64,000 bases of DNA from Proteobacteria bacterium DTSAM18 (GCA_028767165.1 JARACJ010000002.1:372001-436000), one strand, 5' to 3'; numbered from the stretch's first letter, positions 1 to 9,030 are shown. Numbers and translations: made by a program. The notes: generated by a model from the sequence alone, not told the origin.

Positions 1-373
1 CCTCGGGCTCGAGGGTCTGCCAGCGCTGGATGGCGTCGCGGAGATCCTCTCCCTCCACGAGCTCCATGGAGTACCAGGGGCGCTCGTGCCACTCACCCCA
101 CTCGTACACCTCGAGGACGTTGGGATGGCGCAGTCGGGACAGCGATCGGAACTCGCGGCGGAAGCGGGATCGCTGGGCCGGAGCATGGCTCGTGCCGTGG
201 AGCAATTTGAGCGCTGCGCGCGCGTCGGTGTCGACGTCGACCACTTCGTAGACCCATGCCGTTCCTCCACGACCGACCCTGTCGACCACCTTGTAGTGCT
301 CGATCAGGGTGCCCTGGACGGGATTGGTCGGGTTCGCCGCGGGAGACGGGCTTGGGTGGGCCGCTTCATCCAT
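1..373 (-). CDS. Serine/threonine protein kinase, N-terminal part (cut by window edge)
   Basis: The frame reads from an ATG at 371-373 leftward off the window, giving the first 124 residues. A strong Shine-Dalgarno (AGGAGGT) lies about 9 bases upstream. Visible kinase landmarks are the glycine-rich loop GRGGTAWV (residues 34-41), the ATP-anchoring lysine in ALKLL (K56), a helix-C type glutamate in FRREF (E74) and the hinge SMELVEGEDL (102-111). The catalytic loop and anything C-terminal lie outside the window. It is transcribed divergently from a PP2C phosphatase 104 bases away, the usual pairing of a Hanks-type kinase with its antagonist. Substrates cannot be inferred. Confidence 0.9.
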   Translation of the reverse strand, partial: MDEAAHPSPSPAANPTNPVQGTLIEHYKVVDRVGRGGTAWVYEVVDVDTDARAALKLLHGTSHAPAQRSRFRREFRSLSRLRHPNVLEVYEWGEWHERPWYSMELVEGEDLRDAIQRWQTLEPE

Positions 374-441
374 GCGGACGGGGACCTCCTCGGGGGGGGC
401 TGTAGTGGCGCTTGGGGTGGGCATGAAGTGGTGAATGTCAG

Positions 442-447
442 TATAGT
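442..447 (+). promoter_or_regulatory. Candidate -10 element for the PP2C gene
   Basis: TATAGT matches five of six positions of the sigma-70 -10 consensus and sits 31 bases before the phosphatase start, leaving a short leader with an AGAGG ribosome site. No good -35 is seen at 16-18 bases, so an activator or alternative sigma factor remains possible. Confidence 0.35.
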
Positions 448-477
448 CAACCGGAGCGCTTACCCTCCAGAGGTCGT

Positions 478-1236
478 ATGAACATCGAGGCCTACGGCCG
501 GACCGACGTCGGTCCGGTACGCGACAACAATGAGGACTCCCTGCTGCTGGACACCGAGATGGGTGTCTTCGTGGTGGCGGACGGAATGGGGGGCCACGCG
601 GGCGGCGAAGTCGCCTCGGAGATGGCCGTCAATGCGGTGCATTCGGTGCTGATTGGCCAGACCGATCCCGACGAGACCCAGCTGGTGGCACCGGACACCC
701 TGGCGTCCACGGATCAGATCATGGCCGAACGCCTTCGGTACGCGATGAACCAGGCCTCGATCCAGATCAGGAAGGAGTCGGAAGAGCGCCCCGAGACACG
801 CGGTATGGGCACCACGGTGGTGGCCATCGTGGTCGACGGCCGCAACGCCTACATCGCCCACGTGGGCGACTCACGGGCCTACCTGCTCCGCGGTGGCGAG
901 CTCACCCGGCTCACCCGCGACCACACGGTGGTGCAGCAGGAGATCGATGCCGGTCGCCTCACCCCCGAGCTGGCGCGGCTGCTCCCCCACCGCAACCTGC
1001 TCACGCAGTCGGTGGGCTACCACGGCCCCGTGGAGCCCGACACGAGCCACCACGAGGTCCAGGGCGGCGACGTCTTCATGATGTGCACCGACGGCCTCAC
1101 CGACGTGCTCGACGACGACCGCATCGCGGAGCTGATGCGCGGCGCCGCCGTCGAGGATCTGTGCGACGTGCTCGTCGATGCGGCGCTGGAGAACGGTACC
1201 CAGGACAACGTGACCGTGGCGGTGGTGGGTACCTGA
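478..1236 (+). CDS. PP2C-family serine/threonine protein phosphatase
   Basis: A 252-residue, single-domain, cytoplasmic Mn/Mg-dependent PP2C phosphatase of the Stp/PrpC type. Metal-binding motifs are in order: D20 in RDNNED, D35-G36 in ADGMGGH, the HVGDSRAY strand, TDGLTD, and the C-terminal DN in GTQDNVTV. Length is normal for a stand-alone bacterial enzyme and there is no membrane segment. The ATG is preceded by AGAGG. It is divergent from the Ser/Thr kinase at 1-373, so it most likely reverses that kinase's phosphorylation, and of FHA-bound targets, though the partner is inferred from position only. Confidence 0.95.
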   Translation: MNIEAYGRTDVGPVRDNNEDSLLLDTEMGVFVVADGMGGHAGGEVASEMAVNAVHSVLIGQTDPDETQLVAPDTLASTDQIMAERLRYAMNQASIQIRKESEERPETRGMGTTVVAIVVDGRNAYIAHVGDSRAYLLRGGELTRLTRDHTVVQQEIDAGRLTPELARLLPHRNLLTQSVGYHGPVEPDTSHHEVQGGDVFMMCTDGLTDVLDDDRIAELMRGAAVEDLCDVLVDAALENGTQDNVTVAVVGT

Positions 1237-1308
1237 GGCGCCTTTGCTCCCCGATCCACTTCGTCGAAGGCGTCCTTCGGGAGCTGAGGTGTCGCAGGGT
1301 CGCTTTTC

Positions 1309-1576
1309 CACCACGGAGACACGGAGCTCCACGGAGGAGGCACGGAGGCCGGAACGGCTCGACAGCGAGTGGTTCCGGCCTTCTGGCGTTCGGTGTTCAT
1401 GTGGGGACCTTCGCCACATCGCCAGGACGGCACCTGCCCGAACCCGGCATTGCAGCGGCGGCTGACCGACAGCTCCCCCTCGAAGGATCGGACCCGCCAG
1501 GACCGGTGTCTCCCTTCATCGGCTCGAGCATCCAGGCTCGGTGGCCCTCCGTGTGATCTCCGTGGCTCCGTGGTGA
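1309..1576. repeat. Inverted array of CACGGAG repeats, possible non-autonomous element
   Basis: The 360 bases from 1237 to 1596 hold no credible gene. The left arm has CACGGAG four times, starting at 1312, 1320, 1330 and 1341. The right arm has its complement CTCCGTG three times, at 1547, 1558 and 1566. The two arms form an imperfect inverted repeat of about 30 bases, with the outer copies 8 bases apart on both sides, enclosing about 200 bases. Similar CACGGAG-rich inverted repeats occur in intergenic regions of many bacteria; calling this one mobile is inference. Confidence 0.6.
1344..1383. other. Hairpin next to the left CACGGAG array
   Basis: Arms AGGCCGGAAC (1346-1355) and GTTCCGGCCT (1372-1381) pair perfectly around a 16-base loop; a G-T and a G-C pair extend the stem to 12. 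No T-run follows, so it is a weak terminator candidate for the phosphatase gene and may instead belong to the repeat element. Confidence 0.5.
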
Positions 1577-1596
1577 AGCACGCCCCTGCACAGCCT

Positions 1597-2544
1597 TCAC
1601 CCGCCGACGGCCGTCTCCACCTCGTCGACCACGTCCCGCGCCATCGACTCCACGAGCCGCACGAAGCCCCTCGTGAGCTCGCTGCGGCCGTAGAGCTGGC
1701 CGTCGCCGCCCTCGAACAGCTCCACCTGCCAGGTCTGGCCCTTGCCGCGGGCGGCGTAGGCCAGCACCCGCGTGGAGCCTTCGGGCAGCTCGGTGACGTA
1801 GTCCTGCACCTGGATGCGGAGCAGGGTGTCCATCCAGCCCTGGATGTCGGGGTCGGGGGTGTCGGGGTCGTCCTTGCCCGCCCAGAAGGCGGCCTGGGGA
1901 TCGAAGCGGTTGCCGTGGACCAGCGTGCGGGTGCCGCCGGAGGTCTGCAGGCCGACGGTCTCGATGTCGGCCGGCTCGAGCGGCAGCAGGCGGCGCTCCA
2001 TCAGCTGGGAGGTGTGCAGCTCCAGCGGCTTGAGCAGGTCCTTGTCGACCACGAAGGTGCGATCGCCGTAGCGGATGTAGCGGTCGAGGTTGCGATAGGG
2101 GTGCCCGCCGATGGCCACGATCAGCTGCTCTCCGCCTGCGCGGGTGAGGATCAGCTCGCCTTCGGGGGGAGCGAAGCCCAGCTGGGCGTCGGTGACACCC
2201 TCGGGCTCCACCTCGCGCAGGGCCGGGAGCTCCGCGAGGACCTCCCACAGCTGCTCGGCGCTCTCGTTGGCGGTGAAGCGGACGGACTGCGCGGGTTCGT
2301 CGTCGGTGCCCTCCAGGGGCGTGCGATCGACGGCGTACCAGGTGCCGCGCTTGTCGGTCTGGGGGGTGATCACGAGCTCGAACCGGGGGTCGGTCCACGC
2401 GACGGAGGCGAGATCACCGGGCGCCAGATCGAGCACGACGACTTCGCCATCGGGGGTGGGGGCGTCGCCCTGGCGGACCCAGGTGGCCCAGGATGCGGCG
2501 AGGGAGACGCCCAGCAGGGCGGTCATGATCCACACTCGTGTCAT
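1597..2544 (-). CDS. DUF4340-type protein of a Gld-like ABC module
   Basis: 315 residues starting at MTRVWIMTALLG with AGGAG upstream; an in-frame ATG 22 codons earlier lies inside the previous gene and lacks a site. One N-terminal membrane anchor (about residues 6-22) is followed by an exported beta-rich domain, as in DUF4340 proteins. It begins 10 bases after the GldG-like gene, and DUF4340 proteins commonly follow gldG-like genes. It probably forms the periplasmic face of the ABC complex. No catalytic residues are recognisable. Confidence 0.8.
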   Translation of the reverse strand: MTRVWIMTALLGVSLAASWATWVRQGDAPTPDGEVVVLDLAPGDLASVAWTDPRFELVITPQTDKRGTWYAVDRTPLEGTDDEPAQSVRFTANESAEQLWEVLAELPALREVEPEGVTDAQLGFAPPEGELILTRAGGEQLIVAIGGHPYRNLDRYIRYGDRTFVVDKDLLKPLELHTSQLMERRLLPLEPADIETVGLQTSGGTRTLVHGNRFDPQAAFWAGKDDPDTPDPDIQGWMDTLLRIQVQDYVTELPEGSTRVLAYAARGKGQTWQVELFEGGDGQLYGRSELTRGFVRLVESMARDVVDEVETAVGG

Positions 2545-2554
2545 GCCTTGCTCC

Positions 2555-4384
2555 TCAGGTGCGCCGGCGGGAGGCGATGATGCCGGCCAGCAGGACCAGC
2601 AGGGGAACACCGAAGATCGAGCCGTAGAACCACAGCTGGTCGCGCTCCTGGGTGTGCTCGATGCGGACGTCCTCGGCGCTGGAGGTCTCGCCGGACAGAT
2701 CCTCCTCGTGGAGGAGCCAGCGCAGGGCGTCGGTGGCGAACTGGGCGTTGGCCTTGGACTGGCCCATCAGCACGTCGCCGGTGGCGGTGACGCCGCCGAG
2801 GATCACGACGCGGTAGCCGATCTCCTCGTCTTCGATGGCCAGCGCGAGGGCGTGCTCCCCGCCCTTCTCGCCGTCGTCGAGATCGAAGCTGTTGTTCTCG
2901 TCGACCCAGGTGCCGTCGAAGCTGCGGAGCAGGGCGGTGACCTCGGGGTGGCCCGGCAGGCCGGTGCTCTCGGCCTCGGACAGGCCCACCGTGCCGAGCA
3001 CGGCCCACTGGGCGCGCTGGCGGTAGCGGGAGAGCACGGCGGTGACCGGGTGGCTGGCGAAGCGCGAGGTGTACAGGTTGCGCCAGCCCTGGGGAGGGCG
3101 GGTGACCGGCAGGTAGCGCTGCTTGTGGGCGAGCGCGCCGTCGGTGACCTGGACGCCGAGGTGGTCGAGCAGGGTCTGGGGCGCCGGGTAGCGGGGATCG
3201 ACGGTGAGCCACAGGGAGCCGCCGTCTGCCAGCCAGGCCTTCAGGGCGTCGACCTCCTCGGGCATGAGCTCGGTCTGGGGGCCGTTGATCATCACCACGG
3301 CGGCGTCGTCGGGCACGGCCACCAGGGAGCCCTGATCGATGCCGTAGTTCTTCAGCTGCAGGTTGAGGCCCTGGGCGGCGCGCTTGAAGCGACCCTGCTT
3401 GAACGCCTGGACGTCGGAGCGGGGGGCCGCCTCGCCGTGACCGCTCATGAGGTACAGCAGGCGCACGCCACGGGACAGCTTGATGAGGTGGTTCTGCACG
3501 GTGCCGTCGAGACGACGCATGTCGGTGCGGGACCGGATCTCGCTGTCCTCGATGGGGAACTTCTCGCGGGCGTCGCCGGACTGCAGCACCACCCAGCCGT
3601 TGCCGTGCAGATCGAGCTCCTCGGCCAGCAGGGGCACCTCCGCGTGGTCGACGGCGCGCACGGTGAGCATGCCTCCGTGCTCGGCCTGCAGCGCCTCGAA
3701 GTAGTCGAGCAGCGCTTCCTTGACCTTGGAGTCGGGCGGGTAGAGCAGGCTGACCTGCACCGGCTCGTCGAGGCTGCGGATGATCTGGTGGGTGGCGCTG
3801 CCGGGCTCGTGGACCTTGTACAGGGTGACGTTGCGGATGACGTCGTGGGCGTTGCCCAGGTAGTTCAAGGGGAACAGCAGCGCGAAGCCCATCGACAGCA
3901 GCAGGCCGCTGGTGACGGCGTGCCCCACGGCGCCGTGGGGCACCCGCGCGGTGTGCTGCAGCCGGGTGCGGTCGATGAGGCCCATCACCACGGTGCTGAC
4001 CAGCATCACCAGCATCCAGGCGGCGGTGAGGGCGACCCATGCGCGGGGCGCGCTCGCGAGGGAGAGGCTGGAGTGGCTCACGGCGGCCCAGACCGCCAGC
4101 GAGACGAGGCCGGCGACGTGCCAGGGAACCGCAGCCCGCTGGGCGCCCCGGTGACTCTGCTCGGCGGGGCCGGACCACCAGCGGGCGGCCAGGGAGGCGA
4201 CGGCGAGGAGGCCGGACAGGGCGAGCATGCCCAGGGAGACACCGGTGGTGGTGCCTTCCCGGCTGGACAGGAACGCGAGGGCGAGGGCGCCGAGCCACAG
4301 CGCGATAGGGGCGGCGGGCCGCCGGAAGATCACGACACCGGTGACGACCGCGAGGAGGAGCAGCGGGAGCACGATGCTGGTCAT
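2555..4384 (-). CDS. GldG-family ABC transporter auxiliary membrane protein
   Basis: 609 residues from the ATG at 4382-4384, which overlaps the permease stop by 4 bases (ATGA). The N-terminal third has several membrane helices (start MTSIVLPLLLLAVVTGVVI). The middle is a soluble extracytoplasmic domain of the GldG type, with a DLQVLxx-like region replaced by strands such as VVMINGPQTEL and GSLWLTVDPRY. A last helix near WFYGSIFGVPLLVLLAG ends in a basic RRR tail. In Flavobacterium GldG is needed for gliding with GldA and GldF; relatives are widespread in non-gliders, so the substrate here is unknown. Confidence 0.85.
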   Translation of the reverse strand: MTSIVLPLLLLAVVTGVVIFRRPAAPIALWLGALALAFLSSREGTTTGVSLGMLALSGLLAVASLAARWWSGPAEQSHRGAQRAAVPWHVAGLVSLAVWAAVSHSSLSLASAPRAWVALTAAWMLVMLVSTVVMGLIDRTRLQHTARVPHGAVGHAVTSGLLLSMGFALLFPLNYLGNAHDVIRNVTLYKVHEPGSATHQIIRSLDEPVQVSLLYPPDSKVKEALLDYFEALQAEHGGMLTVRAVDHAEVPLLAEELDLHGNGWVVLQSGDAREKFPIEDSEIRSRTDMRRLDGTVQNHLIKLSRGVRLLYLMSGHGEAAPRSDVQAFKQGRFKRAAQGLNLQLKNYGIDQGSLVAVPDDAAVVMINGPQTELMPEEVDALKAWLADGGSLWLTVDPRYPAPQTLLDHLGVQVTDGALAHKQRYLPVTRPPQGWRNLYTSRFASHPVTAVLSRYRQRAQWAVLGTVGLSEAESTGLPGHPEVTALLRSFDGTWVDENNSFDLDDGEKGGEHALALAIEDEEIGYRVVILGGVTATGDVLMGQSKANAQFATDALRWLLHEEDLSGETSSAEDVRIEHTQERDQLWFYGSIFGVPLLVLLAGIIASRRRT

Positions 4385-5106
4385 CGCCAACGCCTCCCCT
4401 CGACCACCTGCGTGGTGGCGAGCAGGCCGAAGCCGGTGATGGACAGGTAGAACACCAGATCCCTCAGGTGCAGCTTGCCCTGCATGAAGTTCGGGAAGTG
4501 CTTGTCCCACAGGGCCATGTACGAGAGCACGCCGGACAGCGTGGGGTCGGCCAGCTCGGACAGCTTCCAGCCCATGAGCAGCGTGACGAGCAGGATGCCG
4601 CTGACGAGGCCGGCGATGAACTGGTTGCTGGTGAGCGAGGAGCCCAGCAGGCCGATGGCGGTGGCCGCGGACCCCAGGCAGATCAGGCCGAGGTAGCCCA
4701 CCGCGATGTGGGCGAGGCTGACCTTGCCGTGCAGGAAGATGAGCGCCGGCATGTACAGGCTGAGGACCCACATGAGCGTGGTGATGGTCATCACCGCCAG
4801 GTACTTGCCGAAGACCACCTGCCCCGGATGGATGGGGGAGGTCTGCAGCAGGATCTCCGTGCCGGTGGCGCGCTCCTCGGCGAAGCTGCGCATCGTGAGC
4901 AGCACGCTGGCGACCATGGCGAAGCCGCCGGAGAACTCGAAGAAGTCCTGCAGGACCTCGTGGCTGTAGCGGGCGCCGCCGCCGAGGGCGTAGGCCTGGA
5001 ACATCAGGCCGAGCAGGAACAGCATCGCGGCGATGATCACGTAGCCGGACAGGCCGCGCAGGTAGCCCTGCAGATCACGACGGGCGACGAGAAGGATGGG
5101 GGTCAT
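4381..5106 (-). CDS. ABC-2 type permease, GldF-like
   Basis: 241 residues with about six hydrophobic segments and the ABC-2 permease feature FAEERATGTEILLQTSP after the second helix. The start follows MTPILLVARRDLQGYLRG, a typical cytoplasmic lead helix. It overlaps the ATPase gene by 4 bases upstream and the GldG-like gene by 4 bases downstream, so translation of the three is coupled and a complex is likely. Known GldF proteins are the membrane pore of the GldAFG transporter. Confidence 0.9.
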   Translation of the reverse strand: MTPILLVARRDLQGYLRGLSGYVIIAAMLFLLGLMFQAYALGGGARYSHEVLQDFFEFSGGFAMVASVLLTMRSFAEERATGTEILLQTSPIHPGQVVFGKYLAVMTITTLMWVLSLYMPALIFLHGKVSLAHIAVGYLGLICLGSAATAIGLLGSSLTSNQFIAGLVSGILLVTLLMGWKLSELADPTLSGVLSYMALWDKHFPNFMQGKLHLRDLVFYLSITGFGLLATTQVVEGRRWR

Positions 5107-6032
5107 GCATCACCTCCGGCCCAGCCGACGAAGAGCTGCTCGAGGGCGCTCGCGGAGGCGGCCAGCTCGAGGAGCGCGAAGCCCTCGGCCACCAGGCCCG
5201 CGGCGAGCTCGGCCCGCTGGTCGCTGGAGAGGGTGACGAGCACCGACAGCTCGCCCTCGGTGGCGTCGTCGCGCCAGCTCCATTTCACGACCTGCGGGTG
5301 GGCGTTGAGCCAGCGGGCCAGCGCCTCCCGATCGCCGCGGACCGTGACGTGCACCGCGGAGCGACCCATGGAGGCCGTGAGCTCGGCTTCGGTGCCCCGG
5401 GCGACCACCTCGCCGTCGCGGAGCACGAGCAGGTGATCGCAGGTCTGCTGCACCTCGGACAGGATGTGCGACGAGATGAGCACGGCCCGGCCTTCGGCCT
5501 GCCGGCGGATGAGCTGGCGGATCTCGACGATCTGGACGGGGTCGAGCCCGCTGATGGGCTCGTCGAGGATGAGCAGGCGCGGATCGTGGAAGATGGCCTG
5601 GCCGATGCCTACGCGCTTGCGGTAGCCGTGGGACAGGGTGCCGATGCGCTGGTGGGCCCGGTCGACGAGGTCGGCTGCGGCGAGCACCTCGGGCAGCCGC
5701 TTGTGGGCGTCGGCCCGGGACATGCCCTTGAGCCGGCCGGTGTGCAGCAGGAAGTCCGAGACGGTCATCTCCTCGTACAGCGGCGGGTGCTCGGGCAGGT
5801 AGCCGATGCGCGCGCGGACCTCGAAGGGGCTCGCCGTGAGATCGTGGCCGTCGAGGACGACCGTGCCGCTCGTGGGGGGCAGCAGCCCGGCGAGGATCTT
5901 CAGGGTGGTGGACTTGCCTGCGCCGTTGACGCCGAGGAGACCGAGGATCTCGCCCTCCTTCACCGAGAAGGACACGTCCTTCAGGGCGGCGAATTCGTCG
6001 TAGTAGCGGGTGAGGAGGTGCGCCTCGAGCAT
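5103..6032 (-). CDS. ABC transporter ATP-binding protein, GldA-like
   Basis: 309 residues. Walker A is GVNGAGKST (34-42, K40), the signature LSHGYRKR (133-140), and Walker B LLILDEP (153-159), followed by SGLDP and the switch histidine in ISSHILSEV. The roughly 90 residues after the ATPase core form the C-terminal extension common in ABC-2 ATPases. It is first in the operon with the permease, GldG-like and DUF4340 genes. It should power the same complex; the transported substrate is unknown. Confidence 0.93.
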   Translation of the reverse strand: MLEAHLLTRYYDEFAALKDVSFSVKEGEILGLLGVNGAGKSTTLKILAGLLPPTSGTVVLDGHDLTASPFEVRARIGYLPEHPPLYEEMTVSDFLLHTGRLKGMSRADAHKRLPEVLAAADLVDRAHQRIGTLSHGYRKRVGIGQAIFHDPRLLILDEPISGLDPVQIVEIRQLIRRQAEGRAVLISSHILSEVQQTCDHLLVLRDGEVVARGTEAELTASMGRSAVHVTVRGDREALARWLNAHPQVVKWSWRDDATEGELSVLVTLSSDQRAELAAGLVAEGFALLELAASASALEQLFVGWAGGDA

Positions 6033-6096
6033 CCGTGCCGTCTCCAGTGGATGACCCAGGTGGGTAACGGGGTACGGGCCGTGGTCAAGCCGATGG

Positions 6097-9030
6097 CTAG
6101 TCGATGGGCTTTCCGTCGAGGTACCAGCGGCCCGCGGGAAGCTGGTGGCGCGCGCCCATCCACCAGCGGCGCCAGCTCTTCAGGTGCTCCTGCTGGGTAC
6201 GCCATGGACCGTCGGTGTCGAAGGCGGTGTGGTAGCCCGACGTGATCACCAGCTCGTCGTAGGCCGTGCGGCGGGTCCAGGAGTCGACGCTGCTGCCCAT
6301 GGTGTCGATGAGCTGGCCGCAGCCGAACACCTTGCCGTGGCGGTAGCGGATGCCGGCGGTGAAGTCGGCGCCGTTGTCCTCCCACCAGCTGGTCCACAGC
6401 TTCTGCAGGTGGGTCTCGTCGCGATCGACCTGGTGCCCGGTGAGGATCTGCAGGGACCCGGTGGCGATCTCCGCACGCTTTGGATGGCGCAGGTCGAGGG
6501 CGGCGAGGAGGTGGGGGATGGCGCGGATGTCGCCGAGGAGGCCGAGGCCGTGGATGGCGGTGAAGGCGGCCGGATCGTCGGAGCCGCCGGCGAGGGCGGT
6601 GAGGACGAGCAGGTAGTCGGGCCCCCCGTAGCGCCCCACGATCTCGCCGGGCTGGCCCACCACGCGGACGTCGTCCTGGGCGAGGGCCCGCGCGTGGAAG
6701 TCGACGCCTCGCCGATCGCCGAGCATCAGCAGCGCCAGCGCCGTGGCCTCCGCCAGCAGGGGTTCGGCCAGGTGGGGCACGAGGACCTCGACGGCCTGGC
6801 GCCGACCGATGCGTCCGAGCGCGAGCAGGACGGCCTTCTTGGTGTGGGGCGGGAGCTTGGCCTGGGCCAGACGCAGCAGGGGTTCGTAGGCGGCGCGCTC
6901 ACGCCGCAGGCCGAGGGCTTCGGCTGCCGCTGCGAGTCCGGCCCCGTGGACGGTCTGGGGGCGTTCGATCACCTGCAGCAGGCCGTCGACCAGCGCGGCG
7001 TTCTGGGTGCGGGCCACCACACCCTGCAGCGCGCGGCGGGCGGATCCCGTGACCCGCTCCTGGAACAGGTGGTCGAGCAGGATGCGGGCGGCCTGGTAGG
7101 ACCGGTGCCCGGCGAGCAGGTGGACCGCGGCGGTGTAGCGGAGCACGGCGGGATCGAGCGGCCGACCGTGGCTGATCTCCATGGCGCGGGCGCAGCCGTC
7201 GAGGGTGTGGGCCAGGGCGTGTACGATCTTCTCGCTTCCGCTGGCGACGGCGGCCCGGTGGGCGCCGAGGCGGCGCTCGGGACGGTCGGCGTCCTGCCGC
7301 GTGTAGGGCGGCCGGCTGCGCTGAGCCTGCTGGCGGGAGCGGGCGTGCTCGGTGGCGCGCTCGATGTGCCAGTCGAGGCTGGCCTGGGGCTGGCGGAGCA
7401 TGGCGTCGGTGATGGCGACGCCCGCCGCCATGTCGGCCTTGAGGAACCGGGCCCGCGCGGCCTGGATCAGCGGTTCGGGCTCGTCGCTCAGGCGGGCGAG
7501 GCGGAGCATGGCCCATGCGGCGCGCAGGGGGAGCTCCAGCTCGCCGTAGCGTCGCACGGCCTGCTGGTAGCACTGGACGGCCTGATCGAGGTCGTCGTGG
7601 TCGAGCGCCAGATCGCCGCGGCGGACGGTGAGCCGCAGGGCGAGCTCCGGATCCGGGCGGTCGCCGAGGACCTCGGTGGCTTCGAGCCAGGCCTCTCGGG
7701 CGTCGTCGATGTGGCCCTGCAGCCGGGCCAGATCGCCGGTGACGATGCGCTCCGTGGCCTGCAGGCTGCGGGGGGCACCCCTTCGGACGAGCTCGTGGAC
7801 GCGGGTGAGCCAGGTGCCGGCCTGCTCGAAGTCGCCTTCGCGCATGAGCTTGTTGACCCGCCACAGACCGAGCCGGATGCGGTCGTCGTCGTGGTCGACG
7901 AGCTCTTCGGCCTCGTCGAGGACCTCGTCGGCCCAGGGCTCGAGGCGCTGCACGACGATGCGCGCGAGGAGGGTGGCGGCGGTTCCCTGGAGGTGATCGG
8001 GACCGTCCTGGCGGATGGCCCGGATGCGCTGCTCGGCCTCGTCGTGCATGCCGAGGTCGATCTCGAGGTCGGTGAGCTGCACCGTGGCATCCCAGCTCGG
8101 CCTGCTGATCGCGAACAACGGCGTGCGGGCCAGCAGCTCGGTGAGCACCTCCCGGGCGCGCTCCCGACGACCCCTGTGGGCCAGGGAGCGGGCCAGGGCC
8201 TGGGCCGTGGCCACCAGGAAGTCGAACGCCGCCTGGGAGCGCACGTTGTGGACGCGCTCCTCGAGGAACCGCTCGAGCTCGGACTCCCAGCTCTCGGACT
8301 GCTCGAAGGCGCGGCCGAGGGAGGTGAGCAGGCTGGGATCGGGACAGGGCGCGCCGGGCCAGGCCAGGGGCAGGCGGGTGAGGTGGAAGGCGTTGAGCCA
8401 CGCCTTGCGGGCCGCGGTGCGATCGTGGCCGGCCAGGGTGTCGCCCAGGTACTGCCATGCCTTGGGGTGGACCGGATCGAGGCGGACGCAGGTCTCGAGG
8501 AGCGGCTGGGCCTCCTCGGGGCGTCCTTCGACCAGGGCGCGGCTGCCGGCCAGGAAGAGCTGGTGGGGATCGCTCGGGCTGTTCGCGAGGCGGATGGTGT
8601 GCTTGTCCTCCTCGCGCGTGACGCGGGCATCGAGGATCTCGAGGCCGGAGTCGAGCCACGCGCCGAAGGTGGCGTGCAGGGGCTGCATGACGGTGCCGTC
8701 CCACAGGCCGAAGGCGTGCTCGCCGTCGTTGTCGCGCGCGAACGCCCACCTGGTGCCGTCGAAGCTCTCGGCGAAGACGGTGACCCCCGGCGCGTGGCTG
8801 CCGGCGGGCTTGAACTCCGTGACGCCGTGGATCCGCAGGCTCTGGCGGAACAGCTCGGCGCCGTTGTGACGGAGGAGGAAGGACCTCAGGCCGCTGGGAA
8901 GTCGGCCACCGAGGTGGGCTTCCGTGGATGCCAGGGCGTCGGGGGGCACGGGCGGGGACAGCCGATGGACGTCGCGCCGGTACTTGCCGAGGATGTGGTT
9001 GAGGGTCTCGAAGGGATCGTGCTGGCCCAT
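6097..9030 (-). CDS. SMI1/KNR4-like, TPR and HEAT repeat fusion protein
   Basis: 977 residues, no signal peptide. The first 145 or so look like a SMI1/KNR4 fold (HNGAELF, then WAFARDNDGEHAFGLWDG). The middle, about 150-530, is helical with TPR units such as ALVEGRPEEAQPLLETCVRL and DDLDQAVQCYQQAVRRYGEL. The last third has HEAT-like units (AVLLALGRIGRRQAVEVLV, TAIHGLGLLGDIRAIPHLL). These are all protein-binding folds, so a large scaffold is likely. It is not coupled to the ABC genes downstream. SMI1-family domains often occur in toxin immunity proteins, but no toxin gene is adjacent. Confidence 0.75.
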   Translation of the reverse strand: MGQHDPFETLNHILGKYRRDVHRLSPPVPPDALASTEAHLGGRLPSGLRSFLLRHNGAELFRQSLRIHGVTEFKPAGSHAPGVTVFAESFDGTRWAFARDNDGEHAFGLWDGTVMQPLHATFGAWLDSGLEILDARVTREEDKHTIRLANSPSDPHQLFLAGSRALVEGRPEEAQPLLETCVRLDPVHPKAWQYLGDTLAGHDRTAARKAWLNAFHLTRLPLAWPGAPCPDPSLLTSLGRAFEQSESWESELERFLEERVHNVRSQAAFDFLVATAQALARSLAHRGRRERAREVLTELLARTPLFAISRPSWDATVQLTDLEIDLGMHDEAEQRIRAIRQDGPDHLQGTAATLLARIVVQRLEPWADEVLDEAEELVDHDDDRIRLGLWRVNKLMREGDFEQAGTWLTRVHELVRRGAPRSLQATERIVTGDLARLQGHIDDAREAWLEATEVLGDRPDPELALRLTVRRGDLALDHDDLDQAVQCYQQAVRRYGELELPLRAAWAMLRLARLSDEPEPLIQAARARFLKADMAAGVAITDAMLRQPQASLDWHIERATEHARSRQQAQRSRPPYTRQDADRPERRLGAHRAAVASGSEKIVHALAHTLDGCARAMEISHGRPLDPAVLRYTAAVHLLAGHRSYQAARILLDHLFQERVTGSARRALQGVVARTQNAALVDGLLQVIERPQTVHGAGLAAAAEALGLRRERAAYEPLLRLAQAKLPPHTKKAVLLALGRIGRRQAVEVLVPHLAEPLLAEATALALLMLGDRRGVDFHARALAQDDVRVVGQPGEIVGRYGGPDYLLVLTALAGGSDDPAAFTAIHGLGLLGDIRAIPHLLAALDLRHPKRAEIATGSLQILTGHQVDRDETHLQKLWTSWWEDNGADFTAGIRYRHGKVFGCGQLIDTMGSSVDSWTRRTAYDELVITSGYHTAFDTDGPWRTQQEHLKSWRRWWMGARHQLPAGRWYLDGKPID

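Noticed and set aside
2111-4450. Long plus-strand frame of 779 codons opposite the Gld-like genes
   Set aside because: It mirrors the GC-rich codon pattern of the real genes, shows no domain and has no ribosome site.
4381-6032. Naming the ABC operon as a gliding-motility system
   Set aside because: The proteins resemble GldA, GldF and GldG, but relatives are frequent in non-gliding bacteria and no other gliding genes are in the window.
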